A DNA stretch of 64,000 nt, taken from the NCBI GenBank assembly GCA_030998225.1, contig JAPYXD010000696.1, forward strand, positions 2,170,001-2,234,000. The letters run 5' to 3'. The position numbers were made by a program, and so were the translations under genes. The notes beneath the pieces were generated by a model. It saw only the letters and a program-made list of their open reading frames with translations, made no database searches and was not told the DNA's origin. Within the stretch, counting starts at the first letter, position 1. Every line of letters starts with the position of its first letter. Of the stretch, positions 19,930 through 31,049 are shown piece by piece. Source of the DNA: Diplolepis rosae (Eukaryota; Arthropoda; Insecta; Hymenoptera; Diplolepididae).

Positions 19930-21180
19930 TATTATTTTCGTGAGTGAATTTGCAAAAACTAAATCAAATATTAATTTTATTTCTTCCCAAGATATATGGT
20001 TGATTTTTGAAGTCTTTGAAATACTAATCGATCGTAGATTCAATTTTTGAGATAATTCATGTAATAAGTAAATTGACAATTTTATATTATTTAAGATTTC
20101 AGATAAATTATCTTTGGCTTCTTCTTCAATCGGAAGAGCAAAAGGATAGTAGTTTCCTTTTTTTATTCCTTTTGCTGTTCCCTCCTGTAAGTTTTTAAAT
20201 TTTTGTAAGGTTCCACGTTTTTCTAGACTTTTTGATCCATTACCCCGAGGAATTCCATTTGTTGTAACAAAATATACATAATTATCTTTTCGCATCGTTA
20301 ATTGATCGCGACATTCAACGATATTTTTAATCGTTAAAATTTGCCTGGTAGATTTTGAGTTGGGTGGAGGGGGCTCTGGGGGTGGACGGTTTTCCCCGAA
20401 TTCTGAATTATTATCATTTTCGAGATTTCTTCTGGTTTTTATTTGTTGATTTTTGTTTATTTCGGAATTTCGTTCATTAAAAGTGTCTTCCATATTTTCA
20501 TTTTCAAAAATTTCTTCAATACAAGAGTTTTCAGAGTTTTCTTCATCTTCAGAAGTAGGAAAATAATTTTCGCTTTCTTTCTCTTGAGGTATAATGAATT
20601 GTTTAGGATTTTTGCCATTTTTCTCCCTTTTATTTTTTGCTTGGATTTCTTTCAAATAGTTCAAATATTCAGGATCAGAATCAGAGTCAGAATCGGATCC
20701 CAGTTTTATTTGATTTGGCTTTTTCGTATATGTTTCTGGAAGTTCATCTTCAATTATTTGTTTCTTTGGTCTGCCTCTCTTTCTTTCTGTTTGAGAGGGG
20801 GTATTTTTAAAATATGTAAGTACATTATTTCTTGGCTTACCTCGCGATCTCTTGATGGGAGGTTCAAAAAGTATATTTTGACTTGAATTTTCTAGATTTT
20901 TAGGTTGATTTGAATTTTCCATTTGTTCTTGTTTTTTCTTTTTATCCCTATTAGTTATGGTTTTCTATGGCAAATTTTCATAATTTATAACAGGAAGTTT
21001 TGAAGATAGTAGTTTAAATAAATGTTTACATTTGACTATATCTTTATTAATTTCGTTAAGTAATTCTTTATTTAGGATTCCATTAAAAATTTCCGATGAA
21101 CTCAAATTAACATTGGATATTGGTCCTTCTGAAGTTTCACTAAAGTCATTCGCATTATCTTCGGCAAATACTGAATTAAA
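19930..21180 (-). pseudogene. Acidic, AT-hook-containing linker of gypsy polyprotein
   Basis: A continuous minus-strand frame of 337 codons starts MENSNQPKNLEN at 20,922. The linker extends upstream to about 21,180 through one stop. It carries two basic motifs, KRSRGKPRNN and RKRGRPKK (the second an AT-hook core, about residue 50), then long Asp/Ser/Glu/Asn-rich stretches (DSDSDSDPEY, SEDEENSENS), a proline run (PPPEPPPPN) and a more ordered C-terminal part ending near the integrase zinc finger. It lies between RNase H and integrase, where most gypsy elements have a short tether. It may be an extended tether binding AT-rich chromatin, or an insertion. It is the longest intact frame outside the core domains. 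Confidence 0.6.
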
Positions 21181-21359
21181 ATATTTATTTTTCGAAGTAT
21201 TTCCTTTTTTTTATATTATTTTCTTGATTAACTTTTATAAAAGCATTCTCAAGATTCATTTTTTCTTGAGATGTCATGAAGGTATCGTCATCATCTTTGT
21301 GTAAATTTCTTGATTTTTCTTCATTAACAATAGGGTTTCTTGAGAGAACGTCTGCATTG

Positions 21360-21880
21360 ACATTCATTTGTCCTGCTTTGTATACTACATCAAAATCATA
21401 TTCAGCGAGTTTTGACCTCCAGCGCGAAACTCGTGAGCAAGGATCCTTAGAGTTTTGAAATCAAACTAGTGGTTTATGATCAGTTTTCTCCCATATAAAA
21501 AAGGACGGAAATGAGTGACACAAAATGTTATTTCAGGTGCTTCTTTTTCATATGTGTCATATTTTTTCTCAGTGTCACTTAGACTACGTGAAGCATATGC
21601 TATTGGCTTATCCTTGCCTATTCTACCTTGTGATAATATACCTCCTATTGCGTATCCTGAGGCATCTGTTGTGAGAACAAAGGGTTGAGAAAAATCAGGT
21701 CGTTGTAAAAGTGGTTCTTCACAAAATCTTGATTTTAAAATATCAAAAGCTGTTTGCTGTTTATCCGTCCATATGAAAGGAGTATCCTTTTTCAGAAGTT
21801 GATTAAGAGGATTGGCAATTTTTGAAAATCCTTCGATAAATCTACGATAATATCCTGGCAATCCTAAAAATTTTTAAACA
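21360..21880 (-). pseudogene. Gypsy RNase H domain (second element)
   Basis: The end of the RT thumb reads LPGYYRRFIEGFSKIANPL, then FIWTDKQQTAFDILKSR. RNase H follows with VLTTDASGYAIGGILSQG (first Asp), AYASRSLSDTEKKYDTYEKE (catalytic Glu block) and FLYGRKLIINHKPL, where His stands at the usual TDH position (the Asp is changed to Asn). A stop follows, and then RWRSKLAEYDFDVVYKAGQM leads into the linker. Confidence 0.85.
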
Positions 21881-22010
21881 TTCTTTTGTGTTTTTGGAAC
21901 TGGAAATTCTTTTACGGCTATTTTTTTTGGGGGTCCGGTCGAACTCGATTTTTATCAATTATATGACCTAAATATCCTATCTCAGGTCGTAGAAATTCAC
22001 ATTTGTCTGG

Positions 22011-22815
22011 TTATAAATGAAGGTTTGCTTTTCGAAGATGTTGTATTAAATTATTAAATTTTTTCTCATGTTCTTCTAGTTTATCAGCAAATATGACTGT
22101 GTCGTCAAGATATACAAAGAGTTCTGTTCCTATTAATCCATTGAAAGTAATATCCATTAACCTTCGAAATGTTGCAGGAGCGGTTTTTAAACCAAAGGGC
22201 ATTCTATCAAGTTCATAATGGCCATGAGGTGTAGAAAATGCAGTTTTATAAGAGTTTTTAGGGCCCATTTTTATATGATGAAAACCAGTAGCTAAATCGA
22301 ATACTGAAAAATATCTAGCAGATCCGAGTGAATCGAGTATATCGTTTATGTTAGGTAGGGGGTAAGAATCTCCGATTGTTTTTTCATTAAGTTTTCTGAA
22401 GTCAAGAACCATTCGCCATTTTATTGTACCTTTAGAGTCTGTTTTTTAGGAACAATCCAAACTGAAGTGTTATACGGTGATTGTGAAGGTTTTATCATTT
22501 TAATTTTTAATAATTCGTCAATTTGTTTTGTAATTTCTTCTTTATGAACAGGGGGAAATCTATATTGTCTTGAAAAAGTTGGAGAATCATCTGTAGTTGG
22601 AATCGAATGTTGCAAAACGTTAGTAGCTTCAAGTGGTTCTCCTGGGATTTGAAATCTGTCTGCACTGTTAATAATTAATCTTTCTACATGTTCGTATTCG
22701 TCTTGATTCAAATGATCCAAATGAAGAAGTTTTTTGATGCATTCTATTCTTTCTTCAGCTGTTATGTTAAAAAATCTGCATGGATTGTTGAAAAAATTGT
22801 CGGTTTTTAAGAAGC
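22011..22815 (-). pseudogene. Gypsy reverse transcriptase with intact YLDD (second element)
   Basis: The frame reads FNITAEERIECIKK, FPPVHKEEITKQIDELLKIK, PSQSPYNTSVWIVPKK, then a one-base frameshift in an A-run near 22,430. It continues MVLDFRKLNEKTIGDSYPLP, FSVFDLATGFHHIKM (motif A, catalytic Asp), MPFGLKTAPATFRRLMD (motif B) and ELFVYLDDTVIF (motif C, YLDD). All RT active-site motifs survive; only the frameshift and two downstream stops break the polyprotein. Confidence 0.9.
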
Positions 22816-22855
22816 TATTCAGAATTTGTCATCAGGTTTTTGTTGTGGGACTATA

Positions 22856-22938
22856 ATGGAAGAAATTTCTATCAATATTGTAGAAAAAAAACTTGTATGC
22901 AATGAATGTTACAATACGAGACTAACGTTTTTCGAATC
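22856..22938 (+). CDS. Possible short Cys-containing exon
   Basis: An ATG-started frame reads MEEISINIVEKKLVCNECYN, then TRLTFFE, and runs into GTAAGT at 22,939, a perfect splice donor. Further on, the same strand reads FSTFSCYICYTIICYVR and RCLFCAEYVIE. CxxC spacing suggests a small zinc-binding protein. No acceptor or further exon is confirmed, and 22.8 kb is the edge of a gypsy remnant, so this is tentative. Confidence 0.2.
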
Positions 22939-23080
22939 GTAAGTGATACTACCATTTGGTTATAATCATATTGTCAGGGACGATTTTTCGACTTTTAGCT
23001 GTTATATTTGCTACACAATAATTTGCTACGTACGGCAAAGAGCAAACAGGTGTTTGTTCTGCGCCGAATACGTTATTGAA

Positions 23081-23858
23081 CTTAAGGTTGCATGTAAAAA
23101 AATCGATCTCTGGTAGAATTTTTTAAAAAGGGAGCTGATATTTAAATAGAATAATTATTTATATGCTAAATTAATTTCAAATTTCAACCGTACCGATGCA
23201 GAGATAATCAATGTCAAAGTTGACTATTTTAACACATAATTCAGGGGCAATGCATAGGCACTCTCCACATTTTAATTCGTAGTAAATAAACGCTCTGGTA
23301 GAGAAATTTAAAAAATGTCGGTATTTGTGCTGCTTAAAAATATAAATTTTTGAAAAAAACATCAAATCTCTCCACCATGCAGATTTATAGATGATCTAAT
23401 TTAGAACATTTAAATTTCAGTCACTTTCAAACAGATAACACACACAGGACCAGCTTGGAAGCATACGTGAAATTGCCGGCAGAATATTTTCTTTTCCTCG
23501 CTTCAACCAGTCTCGAATTTTGACGCACTTCATAGTCTAAAGTTTTGTTTTTTACAAATCTTCCTTTCCATCTCACTTGACCTGGCATTTTTTTAACTGT
23601 TAACAATAACCTTTAACAACCAGCTATTCAAACGCATATCACAGTTAGGTTTAAATTGCAGTGTTGCACGATCTACGAGTCGGCCGCTGGCATAGCATTG
23701 ATGACTATACGTATACACACATACTACGAATTCTAAGCCAGTAGCGCACTAAAATTTTCACCATGCAAGCCCATGAAATTTTTTCAAAGCAGCGTAGCTC
23801 GACGGCGCCCCACGGGACTACTATTTGTACGGGGATGGGACTTACATTCAACCTTAAG
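23081..23858 (-). mobile_element. Putative 0.78-kb DNA element with CTTAAGGTTGMATGTAA ends
   Basis: CTTAAGGTTGCATGTAA at 23,081 is mirrored by TTACATTCAACCTTAAG ending at 23,858, giving 17-bp inverted ends with one mismatch. A GAA triplet flanks both sides and might be a 3-bp target duplication. A small basic ORF starts 270 bp inside the right end and points inward, as an internally deleted transposon would show. Confidence 0.45.
23427..23588 (-). CDS. Basic 53-aa ORF, truncated N-terminus of an element protein
   Basis: The frame starts MPGQVRWKGRFVKNKTLDYE and continues VRQNSRLVEARKRKYSAGNF, then a hydrophobic end before TGA. It is rich in Lys and Arg and lacks low complexity. The start is chosen because it is the first ATG and is followed by a balanced, charged sequence. 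It lies inside the putative inverted-repeat element and may be the first part of a larger, deleted protein. No family is recognised. Confidence 0.4.
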   Translation of the reverse strand: MPGQVRWKGRFVKNKTLDYEVRQNSRLVEARKRKYSAGNFTYASKLVLCVLSV

Positions 23859-24402
23859 GAAATCAAAAAAATGTCTTATAAATGTTGCTAAAATTGAACT
23901 TTTTCTCATTTTTCCATCTAAAATTTGAAAAAATTTCTGTTATTCAGACACAAACATGCAGAGACCAATAATTAATCCACTTTTTTAATTTCAACTCCAG
24001 GTTTATGTCTAGCAACCTCAGAAAGTCTTACATACAGAACTTGATATGCATCAGTTTATTTTTCACCATTTTTGATTATTGTATTGTATCTGCCGTCTTG
24101 AATTTTGAAATCATAACCTCATATTAAAGAAAACTGTTTTTTTAAAACTTAAACTAAACGAAACGCGAGATAATTTCTCCTTATTCTATTTAGGATCTAC
24201 GACATAAAACAACCTATTAGAATATTTTTATTTACTTTTTGTGTACGAAAACTAATTAACTAGACTAATGAGTTTTCTTTATGGTTAAACAATATAATGC
24301 TAAAATGCATGAAGATTTGCGAATTTGTAAAAATGCTTTAAAAAATATGAAATTCGTAAACAACCATTATTTTATACTAAAATAGTTATTAAAATAAAAT
24401 AC
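23859..24402. other. Probable intron or intergenic sequence flanking the Fis1 exon
   Basis: AT-rich, no coding frame supported. If the Fis1 exon is spliced as proposed, this lies in the intron on its 3' side. The final Fis1 exon (membrane anchor) was not found here. Confidence 0.4.
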
Positions 24403-24508
24403 CTTTGTCCATTTTCTTCTTTATAAGTGTCTCTAAATGTTGCACTTGTTGATTTCCTGGTTCTATTTGCAGAAAGGCTCTAACGTAAGATAATGCTTTC
24501 GTATATTC
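24403..24508 (-). CDS. Fis1: Internal exon of mitochondrial fission 1 protein (Fis1)
   Basis: The 106-bp exon encodes EYTKALSYVRAFLQIEPGNQ followed by QVQHLETLIKKKMDK, the second half of the Fis1 tetratricopeptide-like bundle. Fis1 is a small tail-anchored protein of the mitochondrial and peroxisomal outer membrane that recruits the fission machinery. Splice sites fit: on the minus strand an acceptor TTTATTACAG precedes GAATATAC, and a donor GTATTT follows ATGGACAAAG, leaving one base of the next codon (phase 1). The frame has no stop and no frameshift, so this looks like a live host exon, not a processed copy. Neighbouring exons (the N-terminal helices, and the C-terminal transmembrane anchor) were not found in the window and may lie behind the transposons upstream or past the gypsy element downstream. 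Confidence 0.75.
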
Positions 24509-26165
24509 CTGTAATAAACATTGTCTATTTTAACCATTGATAAAACCCAGAACGATTTCATAAAGGGACTAACCAGATAAACATGGTTGGTCTGCCCCCG
24601 ATTGCATTAGATTCATATTTTATAATTGATTGGGCTGAAGATTCAGACACCTAGACTGACGATTTTTTTCCATTCAACTCGTAGTGGGTAAGATTCAGCA
24701 AAAAAATTATCATCACGTTTTTTTATGTAACATGCATGAAAAAAGGTTCAAATTAAAAAAGGGAGTTCTGTCAAAAAATTTAAATTTTTCTCGAGGTTTA
24801 AAATGCATTATTTTTTTAATTTAAAATTGACCAGAAAATACTATTGAATTTTTTAATTTAAGAAATGACCAAATCCATGCACATTTAAAACTTCATGACA
24901 ATTAAACATATTAAAAAAAGAGTGTGCCAATTTTCATTACATGCTATAATAAGCGATTCATAAAAGAAAAAAAATTGCATTTGGATAAGAAGGCCCTCAG
25001 TTGTGGTTGAAACTAGAAAAATTCGGGCATGTACGAACACAGATGTCAAATATTTTATAGAAAATATAAGTATCCTCGTATTAAACAGTACGTGTAAATA
25101 CATTTTTTGATAAGCTATCTATAAAAAAAATTCGAAATCAAATGTTGATGGGCGGACGACCCTAGAATTCTTTGAAATCTACAATAATTTATGCATCTGC
25201 GAAAATAGACGGCAAATATTTCTGTAAGAAGAAAAATATGTCTTTATTTTTACGAAAACCTATCATTATATGCTGTACTGAGCGATTTAAAAGGCGATTG
25301 AAAATTGAATTTCAATAGCTTGATGGCCCACAACTTTGGTCACTGAAAATATAGTACAGTTTTGGCAACTGAAAAAAGTGGTTTCTAGTAAACTGTTGTC
25401 AAAATTGCGAATTTTCAGTGGAAAATGCAGAAAACTTGTATTTTTTTTTCATTACAACGCCATAAATTCTTTGGAAACTACATTTGATATCGAAAGACAG
25501 TTTTTAAATGCAACTTTATACTATGAAACTTCGGAAAATCGCAGCAGAAAGTTCCAGAACTATACACATAAGAATATGGACAGCACATCTCTGCGAGAGA
25601 GGTTAAATACAGGGTATAAGCAGAGTTCAGTATTATGTATAGAATTTTACAGTCGTCAGCTTGTTCTTGTCCAAACTATAGTGGCATCTGTTACAAGAAC
25701 ATAGCGCTAGAGGTTAGAAGAAAAACACATCGAAAATTAGAAAGAGTACAAAATATAATAATAAAATAAAGAAACGATGCAGCTCAGAATATATCAAGGT
25801 CTTCATTGATTTAATTATCATGTTGAATATACTAAGAAGTGGTGAAAAATTAATGAAGCATTCGCCTTGGTTTCCGACGGCCTAATTGGTAAGAAGTATG
25901 CGATTAACTGTGGGAGTGATGAGTTTGTTTGGTTTTGTGTCTTTATATTGTTCCCTTTAAAAAACTGGAGTAGTGCTTTGATCGAGTAATTAGCAATTAT
26001 TTATACGCGAAATTTTCTGACAGTAATACCTTGTTCCAAAATTAATCTGGTTCAGATGTATTGCGTACTTCATCATTGGGCTGAGTAGGTACATCGAAGA
26101 AAGAGCTAGATTATTGGCGTCATACCTACATTTATATAATGAATAAACATTATATTAAAAAATTA
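24509..26165. other. AT-rich stretch, probable intron or intergenic, no gene seen
   Basis: A 122-codon frame at 25,336-25,704 has a Phe/Lys/Ser-biased composition expected of chance in this base content, and no recognisable domain. Nothing else is supported. Confidence 0.4.
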
Positions 26166-27307
26166 TTAGGTGCGCAACTAAGTTCCCGCTGTTATTTTTT
26201 ATGAAAATGCAACTTTATTCTGAAAAAATGGTTACAAATGGATTATTCAAAGTATTTCCCATCGTTAGCTACAACTTTTGCCCATCTTTCTGGTAAAGCT
26301 CGAATACCGTTACGGTAAAAGTGTTCATCTTTTGAGGCTATCTACGAATCAAGCCATTTTTCGATGTCTTCATATGAGCGGAACTGCTGATCAGCCAGAC
26401 CATGTGCCATCAACCGGAACAAGTAATAATCGGACGTCACAATATCTGGGGAATACGGCGGGTGGGGTAAGACTTCCCATTAGAGTGTTCCCAGGTAAGT
26501 TTTAACGGGTTTGGCAACGTGAGGCCGAGCGTTGTCATGCTATAGAATCACTTTTTCGTGCCTCTGCTCGTATTGTGGCCGTTTTTCACGCAGTGTTCGG
26601 ATCAAACGCTTCAATTGCGTTCGATACCGTTCCACAGTGATAGTTTCGTCCGGTTTCAACCGCTCATAATAAGTAACACTGACCTAGTCCCACCAGATAC
26701 ACAGCATAACCTTCGCAGCGCGAATATTCAGCTGAGCCGACGACGTAGAAGCATGACCCGGCAGTCCCTATGAATTTCTTTTCTTTGGGTTACTGTAATG
26801 AATCCATTTTTTAATACCCGTCACGATGCGATGAAGAAAACACATCCTTTTCTTCCGCTGAAGCAGTTGTTCACAGGCGAAAAAACGACGTTCTACGTCC
26901 CTTGGCTTCAAATAATAAGGAACCCAAGTTTCTTGTTTTTGAATCATTCCCAACGCATGCAATCGCTTGAAAATGGCTTGGCGGGTAACTCCTAATGCTA
27001 AAGCAAGCTCTTCTTGCGTTTGGCACGGATCCTCATCGAGCAATGCCTCCAATTCAGCGTCTTCCAAGGTTTTTGGCCTTCCTTGACGCCAACGGTCGTC
27101 AACATCTAAATCACTGTCTTTGAATCAGCCGCCGTTTTCTTCGAATGAAAGAAAAAAATCCACACTTCCCACAAGTGACGATTATTTGGCACAAAATCAG
27201 AAATTTGCACACAACCAAAAGTATATGACGTCAAAACAAAATCACTAATGTCTCAAAACGGTTTGTGTACCATAAGTCTAAGCTTGGTTCGTGATGTGCG
27301 CACCTAA
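26166..27307 (-). mobile_element. Mariner element, 1.14 kb, TA-flanked
   Basis: The element starts TTAGGTGCGCA and ends TGCGCACCTAA, with TA on each side (26,164-26,165 and 27,308-27,309). The inverted repeats are short, and past the first 11 bp they agree only loosely. A broken transposase fills the interior in the minus direction. Confidence 0.85.
26200..27130 (-). pseudogene. Mariner transposase (DD34D type), broken
   Basis: Minus-strand pieces in order are: LEALLDEDPCQTQEELALAL and VTRQAIFKRLHALGMI (helix-turn-helix), VPYYLKPRDVERRFFACEQL, LHRIVTGIKKWIHYSNP (here Ile replaces the first catalytic Asp-Glu context TGDE), KVMLCIWWD, VILxHDNARPHVAKPVK (second Asp), PHPPYSPDIVTSDYYLF (third Asp) and the C-terminal RNGIRALPERWAKVVANDGK. 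Several stops and frame changes occur. Subfamily features (HDNARPH, YSPDxxxSDYxLF) are those of mariner with a DD34D triad. Confidence 0.85.
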
Positions 27308-27309
27308 TA

Positions 27310-28035
27310 CCATGCCACCATGTTAAGTATTGGAACAAACTTTCCCCTTGACTTTATTTCGCGGCAAAGTTTGACAAGGATGTGTCGGCATCTTTCTCGG
27401 AAATTTTATATTTGCGCAGGGTTGCCATGGCACTTTTGTTTAGCGAGTTGAGACATTAAATCAACACCCAGGTAAGTATTCATTCAAGTATTTTATACTG
27501 CTATCTGGGCAAATGTCGTTGAGAAAGTTGCGGAAAACCATAATTATGAGACATGTATATAAGCAAAAAGTATGTGTATGCTGTCATTATCCGGCTATAT
27601 ATCACACTTAAAACCGCCTTCTCAGAATAGAAGTACTCATTATGTTCTGTAATTTCCGGCAGTACCGATTGCAGAAAGTAATAATAAGCTTTGATAAATG
27701 CATCAGATAAGTTTAAATGAATGGTGTCCGCAGTCTGAAGGCGCAAGTTCAGTGTTTAGTCACTAAAGTATAATTTTAGCGCATCCCAATTTTCTAGAAT
27801 ACGCTGCACCACTACAGTGAGCAACAACCAACGCGTCTGACGAGGATGGAGGGTATTGGGAATTTTCAGATAAAATATTCCCGGATCTGAATAAACTGTC
27901 TTCGATGTTCTTAACTGTTGCTGGAATAATTAAAAATATGCCGACGCAGGTTTTCGCAAATACAAAGCAGCACTTTGTATGCATCACTGGGGCATACGTG
28001 CAGAAAGTGACAAATATAAGTCAATATTTAAATTC
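27310..28035. other. No gene seen
   Basis: Mixed-composition DNA between two mariners. Short frames exist on both strands without domain support. Confidence 0.4.
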
Positions 28036-29010
28036 CAGGACAAAGTGACTTTATTTTTATTACAAAGACTTTTTCGGCAAAAATCCTATTTATTCTTTAA
28101 CATAATCTCCTTTCAACTTGGGACACTTAATCTAACGATCTTTTAACATTCCGATGCCTCTCTTGTAATACGACTTGTCAAGGCTTCCAAGGTAGCCATC
28201 GAATCCCCATTTGACCTCTTCATTTGATGAAAATCTCCGTCCCTGAGGTCATCTTTTCAAGTTTAAGAACAGATAAAAGTCACTGGGGGCCATATATAAA
28301 GAATAAGTTGGGCAGGGAAGCAATTCGAAACGTAATTTATTAATTTTTTATCGTTTTAATCGATTTGTAAGCTGGTGCACTGTCTTACAAAAAGATGCAT
28401 TTGTGCTTAAACGAATGAGGCCGTTTTCTTGTGATTTATTCCTTGAATAGGTTCAATAATGCACAGTAATAGTCGCTGTTGATTGTTTTCCTTTCCTCCA
28501 AATAGTCGATAAATAATATACCACTGGAATCCCAAAAAATAGAAACCATAACTTTTCCAGCCGATTGTTGGTTTTCGCTCGCTTTTGTGTACTTCTATCG
28601 GATCCTACCCACTGTTTCGCTGGTTGTTTTGATTTTGATGTATAGTGGCAGATTAATGTTTCATAAATGGTCACTAATCAACGCAAAAAATCGCTTGGGT
28701 TACAGTTAAAAAGGTCTTAAAAACTCATTAAATCCCGAACTCGTTGGCGTTTTTGATCGATTGGTAGCAAACGCGGTACCCATTCTGCGGTAAGCTTTTC
28801 CAGGCCCATACCCTCATGCAAAATTTTAACCACTGACCCAATTGATATACATGCGGCTTCTGCTAACTCACTGCCACATAATTAGCCAGTTTGATATCCT
28901 CGCATTTCACTTTTTTCCGGATAGGATTGTTTTTCAAAGATTTTATTCACACCTTGCTGGGTCTCTGGACACAAAAATTTTTACTTTCATTGAATAATTT
29001 ATCCCCGCAT
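28036..29010 (-). mobile_element. Mariner-type transposon remnant
   Basis: The minus strand carries broken mariner transposase blocks: ETLICHYTSKSKQPAKQWVG, STQKRAKTNNR, FGIPVVYYLSTIWRKGKQS, and further on PAYKSIKT, PHPPYSLDM-type and SFYKRGIEMLKDR-like pieces. They correspond to the central and C-terminal part of a mariner transposase similar to the one at 15.7 kb. Clear terminal repeats could not be set, so the limits are approximate. Extensive frameshifts make it the most decayed mariner here. Confidence 0.7.
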
Positions 29011-29084
29011 CATGTTTTTTAATGTCAGATCTAAGAAAATAGACAAAAATTAGAAGTAAAACTTGTCAAGCATAATTTATAAAA

Positions 29085-30780
29085 TACACTATTCAAAATG
29101 TAATTGTTGATGCCTTAGTTTGATAGTAACTCAATCATATTCGAAAAAAGTGTATCACTGTGATATTTTTTTATGCTTTGTTTTACCGAAGTGCATAATA
29201 AATTTACTGACTCCACCACCCTATTTTTTTATCGGTGAAGAAGCTGAAGCTACGTCAAGGTCAACTCCACTTTTTTAAATGGAACCATGTATTATTTTTC
29301 GATGAAATTATTACCAATTTTGAGACGAATTCAGCGACCTACAACACAAGGTCATTCTAGTCACGCAAAGTATGAAAATAGTCGAAAAATCGAAATAGAT
29401 CAGAATAATCACTTTCAAAGGATCCATTAACCTTGGTTTGGGTCTACCTACAGAAGATGCTCGAAGTGATGACCCTCAACTTGTAAGCACTTGTTAACTC
29501 GCTGAAGAAAAGACCGTCTAACATCAGTCAACATTTGTCGTGTAATTTCGCTACATGCTCGGCATATTCTTTCTTTCATGTCGTCAGGTGTGGTAGGTGC
29601 TACCGCCATTACGCGTTCTTTGACAAAACCCCATAGAAAATAATCTGTTGATGTTAGATCTGGCGAACGAGGTAGCCAAGCTACAGGGCCGCCTCGTCCC
29701 ATCCACTTTTTGTCAAAAATCTCATTCATCACTTGTCTGGAACACAGAGCATAATGAAGTGGTGCACCGTCGTGTTGCATCCACATGTTCATGCGAACAT
29801 GAAAGGGCACGTCTTCCATTGATTGATGCAGTACGTTTTGCAGAGAGTTTGCGTACACTTGCCCAGTCAAGCGACCTTCAAAAAAATATGGACCAATGAT
29901 GTGATCGCCGACAATGCCACGCCAACAATTAACGGACCGCGGATGTTGAAATGGTACAGTTCTCATCCATCGAGGATTGTAATTTTCCCAATAATGCATA
30001 TTATGCTTATTCACATTTCCCGTATTTGCGAAGTTAGCTTCATCAGAAAAGAGCCCATAACACAAAAATGAGACATCTGTGCGGATTTTTGTACGAATCC
30101 AATTACAGAAATTGATACGGATGGAACTTGTGTTGATGTAAGATTCTTAATACAGATCGCTGACTAATCCCACTCTTTTCTTCCATTTGCCTGCTGCTCG
30201 CATGTGTATTTAGTGCAGCAAAAGCTAAGATAGTAGCCGCATTATTTTCATTAAGAATCGGTCGACGTTTGACTCGTGTTTGTTTTACTGTACCGAAGCT
30301 ACAAAAACGGTCAGCTAATCGCTTAAAAGCCCTGTGCGATTTTTGTTGCCCATTCGGATTCAAATCGTTCATTTTCGCGTTCCGATTCACTCACATTAAA
30401 AGTTAATGCACGACTAACTGATAGGGCAACTGAAAATACTTACTGTCTGCCGATGTCAACAATAGCCTATCGTTGCGTATTATCATGGGTATCGTAAGAA
30501 ATGAAAATAAATAAAAATGATTTTTCGACTATTTGTGTTGTAGGTCGCTGAATTTGTCTTAAAATCGGTAATAATGTCATCGTAAAAAAATACATAGTTC
30601 CATTGAAAAAAGTGGAGTTGACCTTGACGTAGCTTCAGCGCCTCCACCGATAAAAACAATAGAGTGGTCGAGTATGACGGCCTTCTCGAGCACTGAAACT
30701 TTTGTCTGAAACATTTTTGGATGTGATTGATAGTTTGAGTGCCATCGCTTTGTAACACATTATGTGCCTCACCCTGTATA
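29085..30780 (-). mobile_element. Tc1/mariner-like transposon with long inverted ends (about 1.7 kb)
   Basis: Inverted repeats of about 150 bp are clear at 29,217-29,375 and 30,515-30,667 (shared GAAGCTACGTCAAGGTCAAC). The right side continues to a terminus CACCCTGTATA at 30,780, ending in TA. The last 105 bp match the short palindromic MITE at 1,798-1,972, identifying the family end. The left terminus past 29,217 is strongly diverged, so 29,085 is an estimate. The interior encodes a transposase on the minus strand. Confidence 0.75.
29448..30390 (-). pseudogene. Tc1/mariner-like transposase, one or two frameshifts
   Basis: The N-terminal part (30,390-30,103) reads RAFKRLADRFCSFGTVKQTR, then NAATILAFAALNTHASSRQM and SGISQRSVLRILHQHKFHPY: a tandem helix-turn-helix with linker. 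The catalytic part (30,065-29,448, 205 aa) reads MCYGLFSDEANFANTGNVNK (first Asp in SDEANF), NPRWMRTVPFQHPRSVNCW, MWMQHDGAPLHYALCSRQVM (second Asp), VAWLPRSPDLTSTDYFLWGF (third Asp) and VKERVMAVAP. Both frames are long and otherwise clean, and the gap between them is about 37 bp with a frame change. This is the best preserved transposase in the window. Confidence 0.85.
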
Positions 30781-31049
30781 CCTACCGTTTATCCAAATGA
30801 CTTCATATATATTTATATTGAATTTTATACAGATATTCTAATAGTGCAATTTCAAGATTGTGGTATATGACGGCAAAAAAAACCAAAGCGGAAAATCATA
30901 AGATTAACAGATAGAACAGATTCACTCTCACCGTTATAGGACGGCACCCTTAAAAGTAAAAAAAGCCTACGCTTTTATGTCCTAAAACTTGCATAGTAAA
31001 GCTTGTGTTTACACTCGTATGTTTCAGTAGGGTCCGGCTTCAGAAATTT
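30781..31049. other. No gene seen
   Basis: AT-rich flank between the transposon end and the LINE remnant. Nothing recognisable. Confidence 0.4.

Larger units (their letters stand above)
18907..22815 (-). mobile_element. Second Ty3/gypsy retrotransposon, degraded, ends missing
   Basis: Right to left the order is reverse transcriptase (22,720-22,011), RNase H (21,861-21,360), a long acidic linker (21,180-19,930), integrase zinc finger and core (19,910-19,300) and integrase C-terminus (19,218-18,907). This is the Ty3/gypsy order. Motifs differ clearly from the element at 1.4-6.1 kb, so it is a different family. Single-base frameshifts and a handful of stops break the frames. gag, protease and both LTRs are not found. 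It has lost less than the first gypsy copy. Confidence 0.85.

Noticed and set aside
20443..20886. 147-codon plus-strand frame
   Set aside because: It is the reverse-strand shadow of the acidic gypsy linker; the Phe/Ile-rich peptide is the complement of Glu/Asn/Lys codons.
25336..25704. 122-codon reading frame
   Set aside because: Composition matches chance in AT-rich DNA, with no domain and no splice or promoter support.
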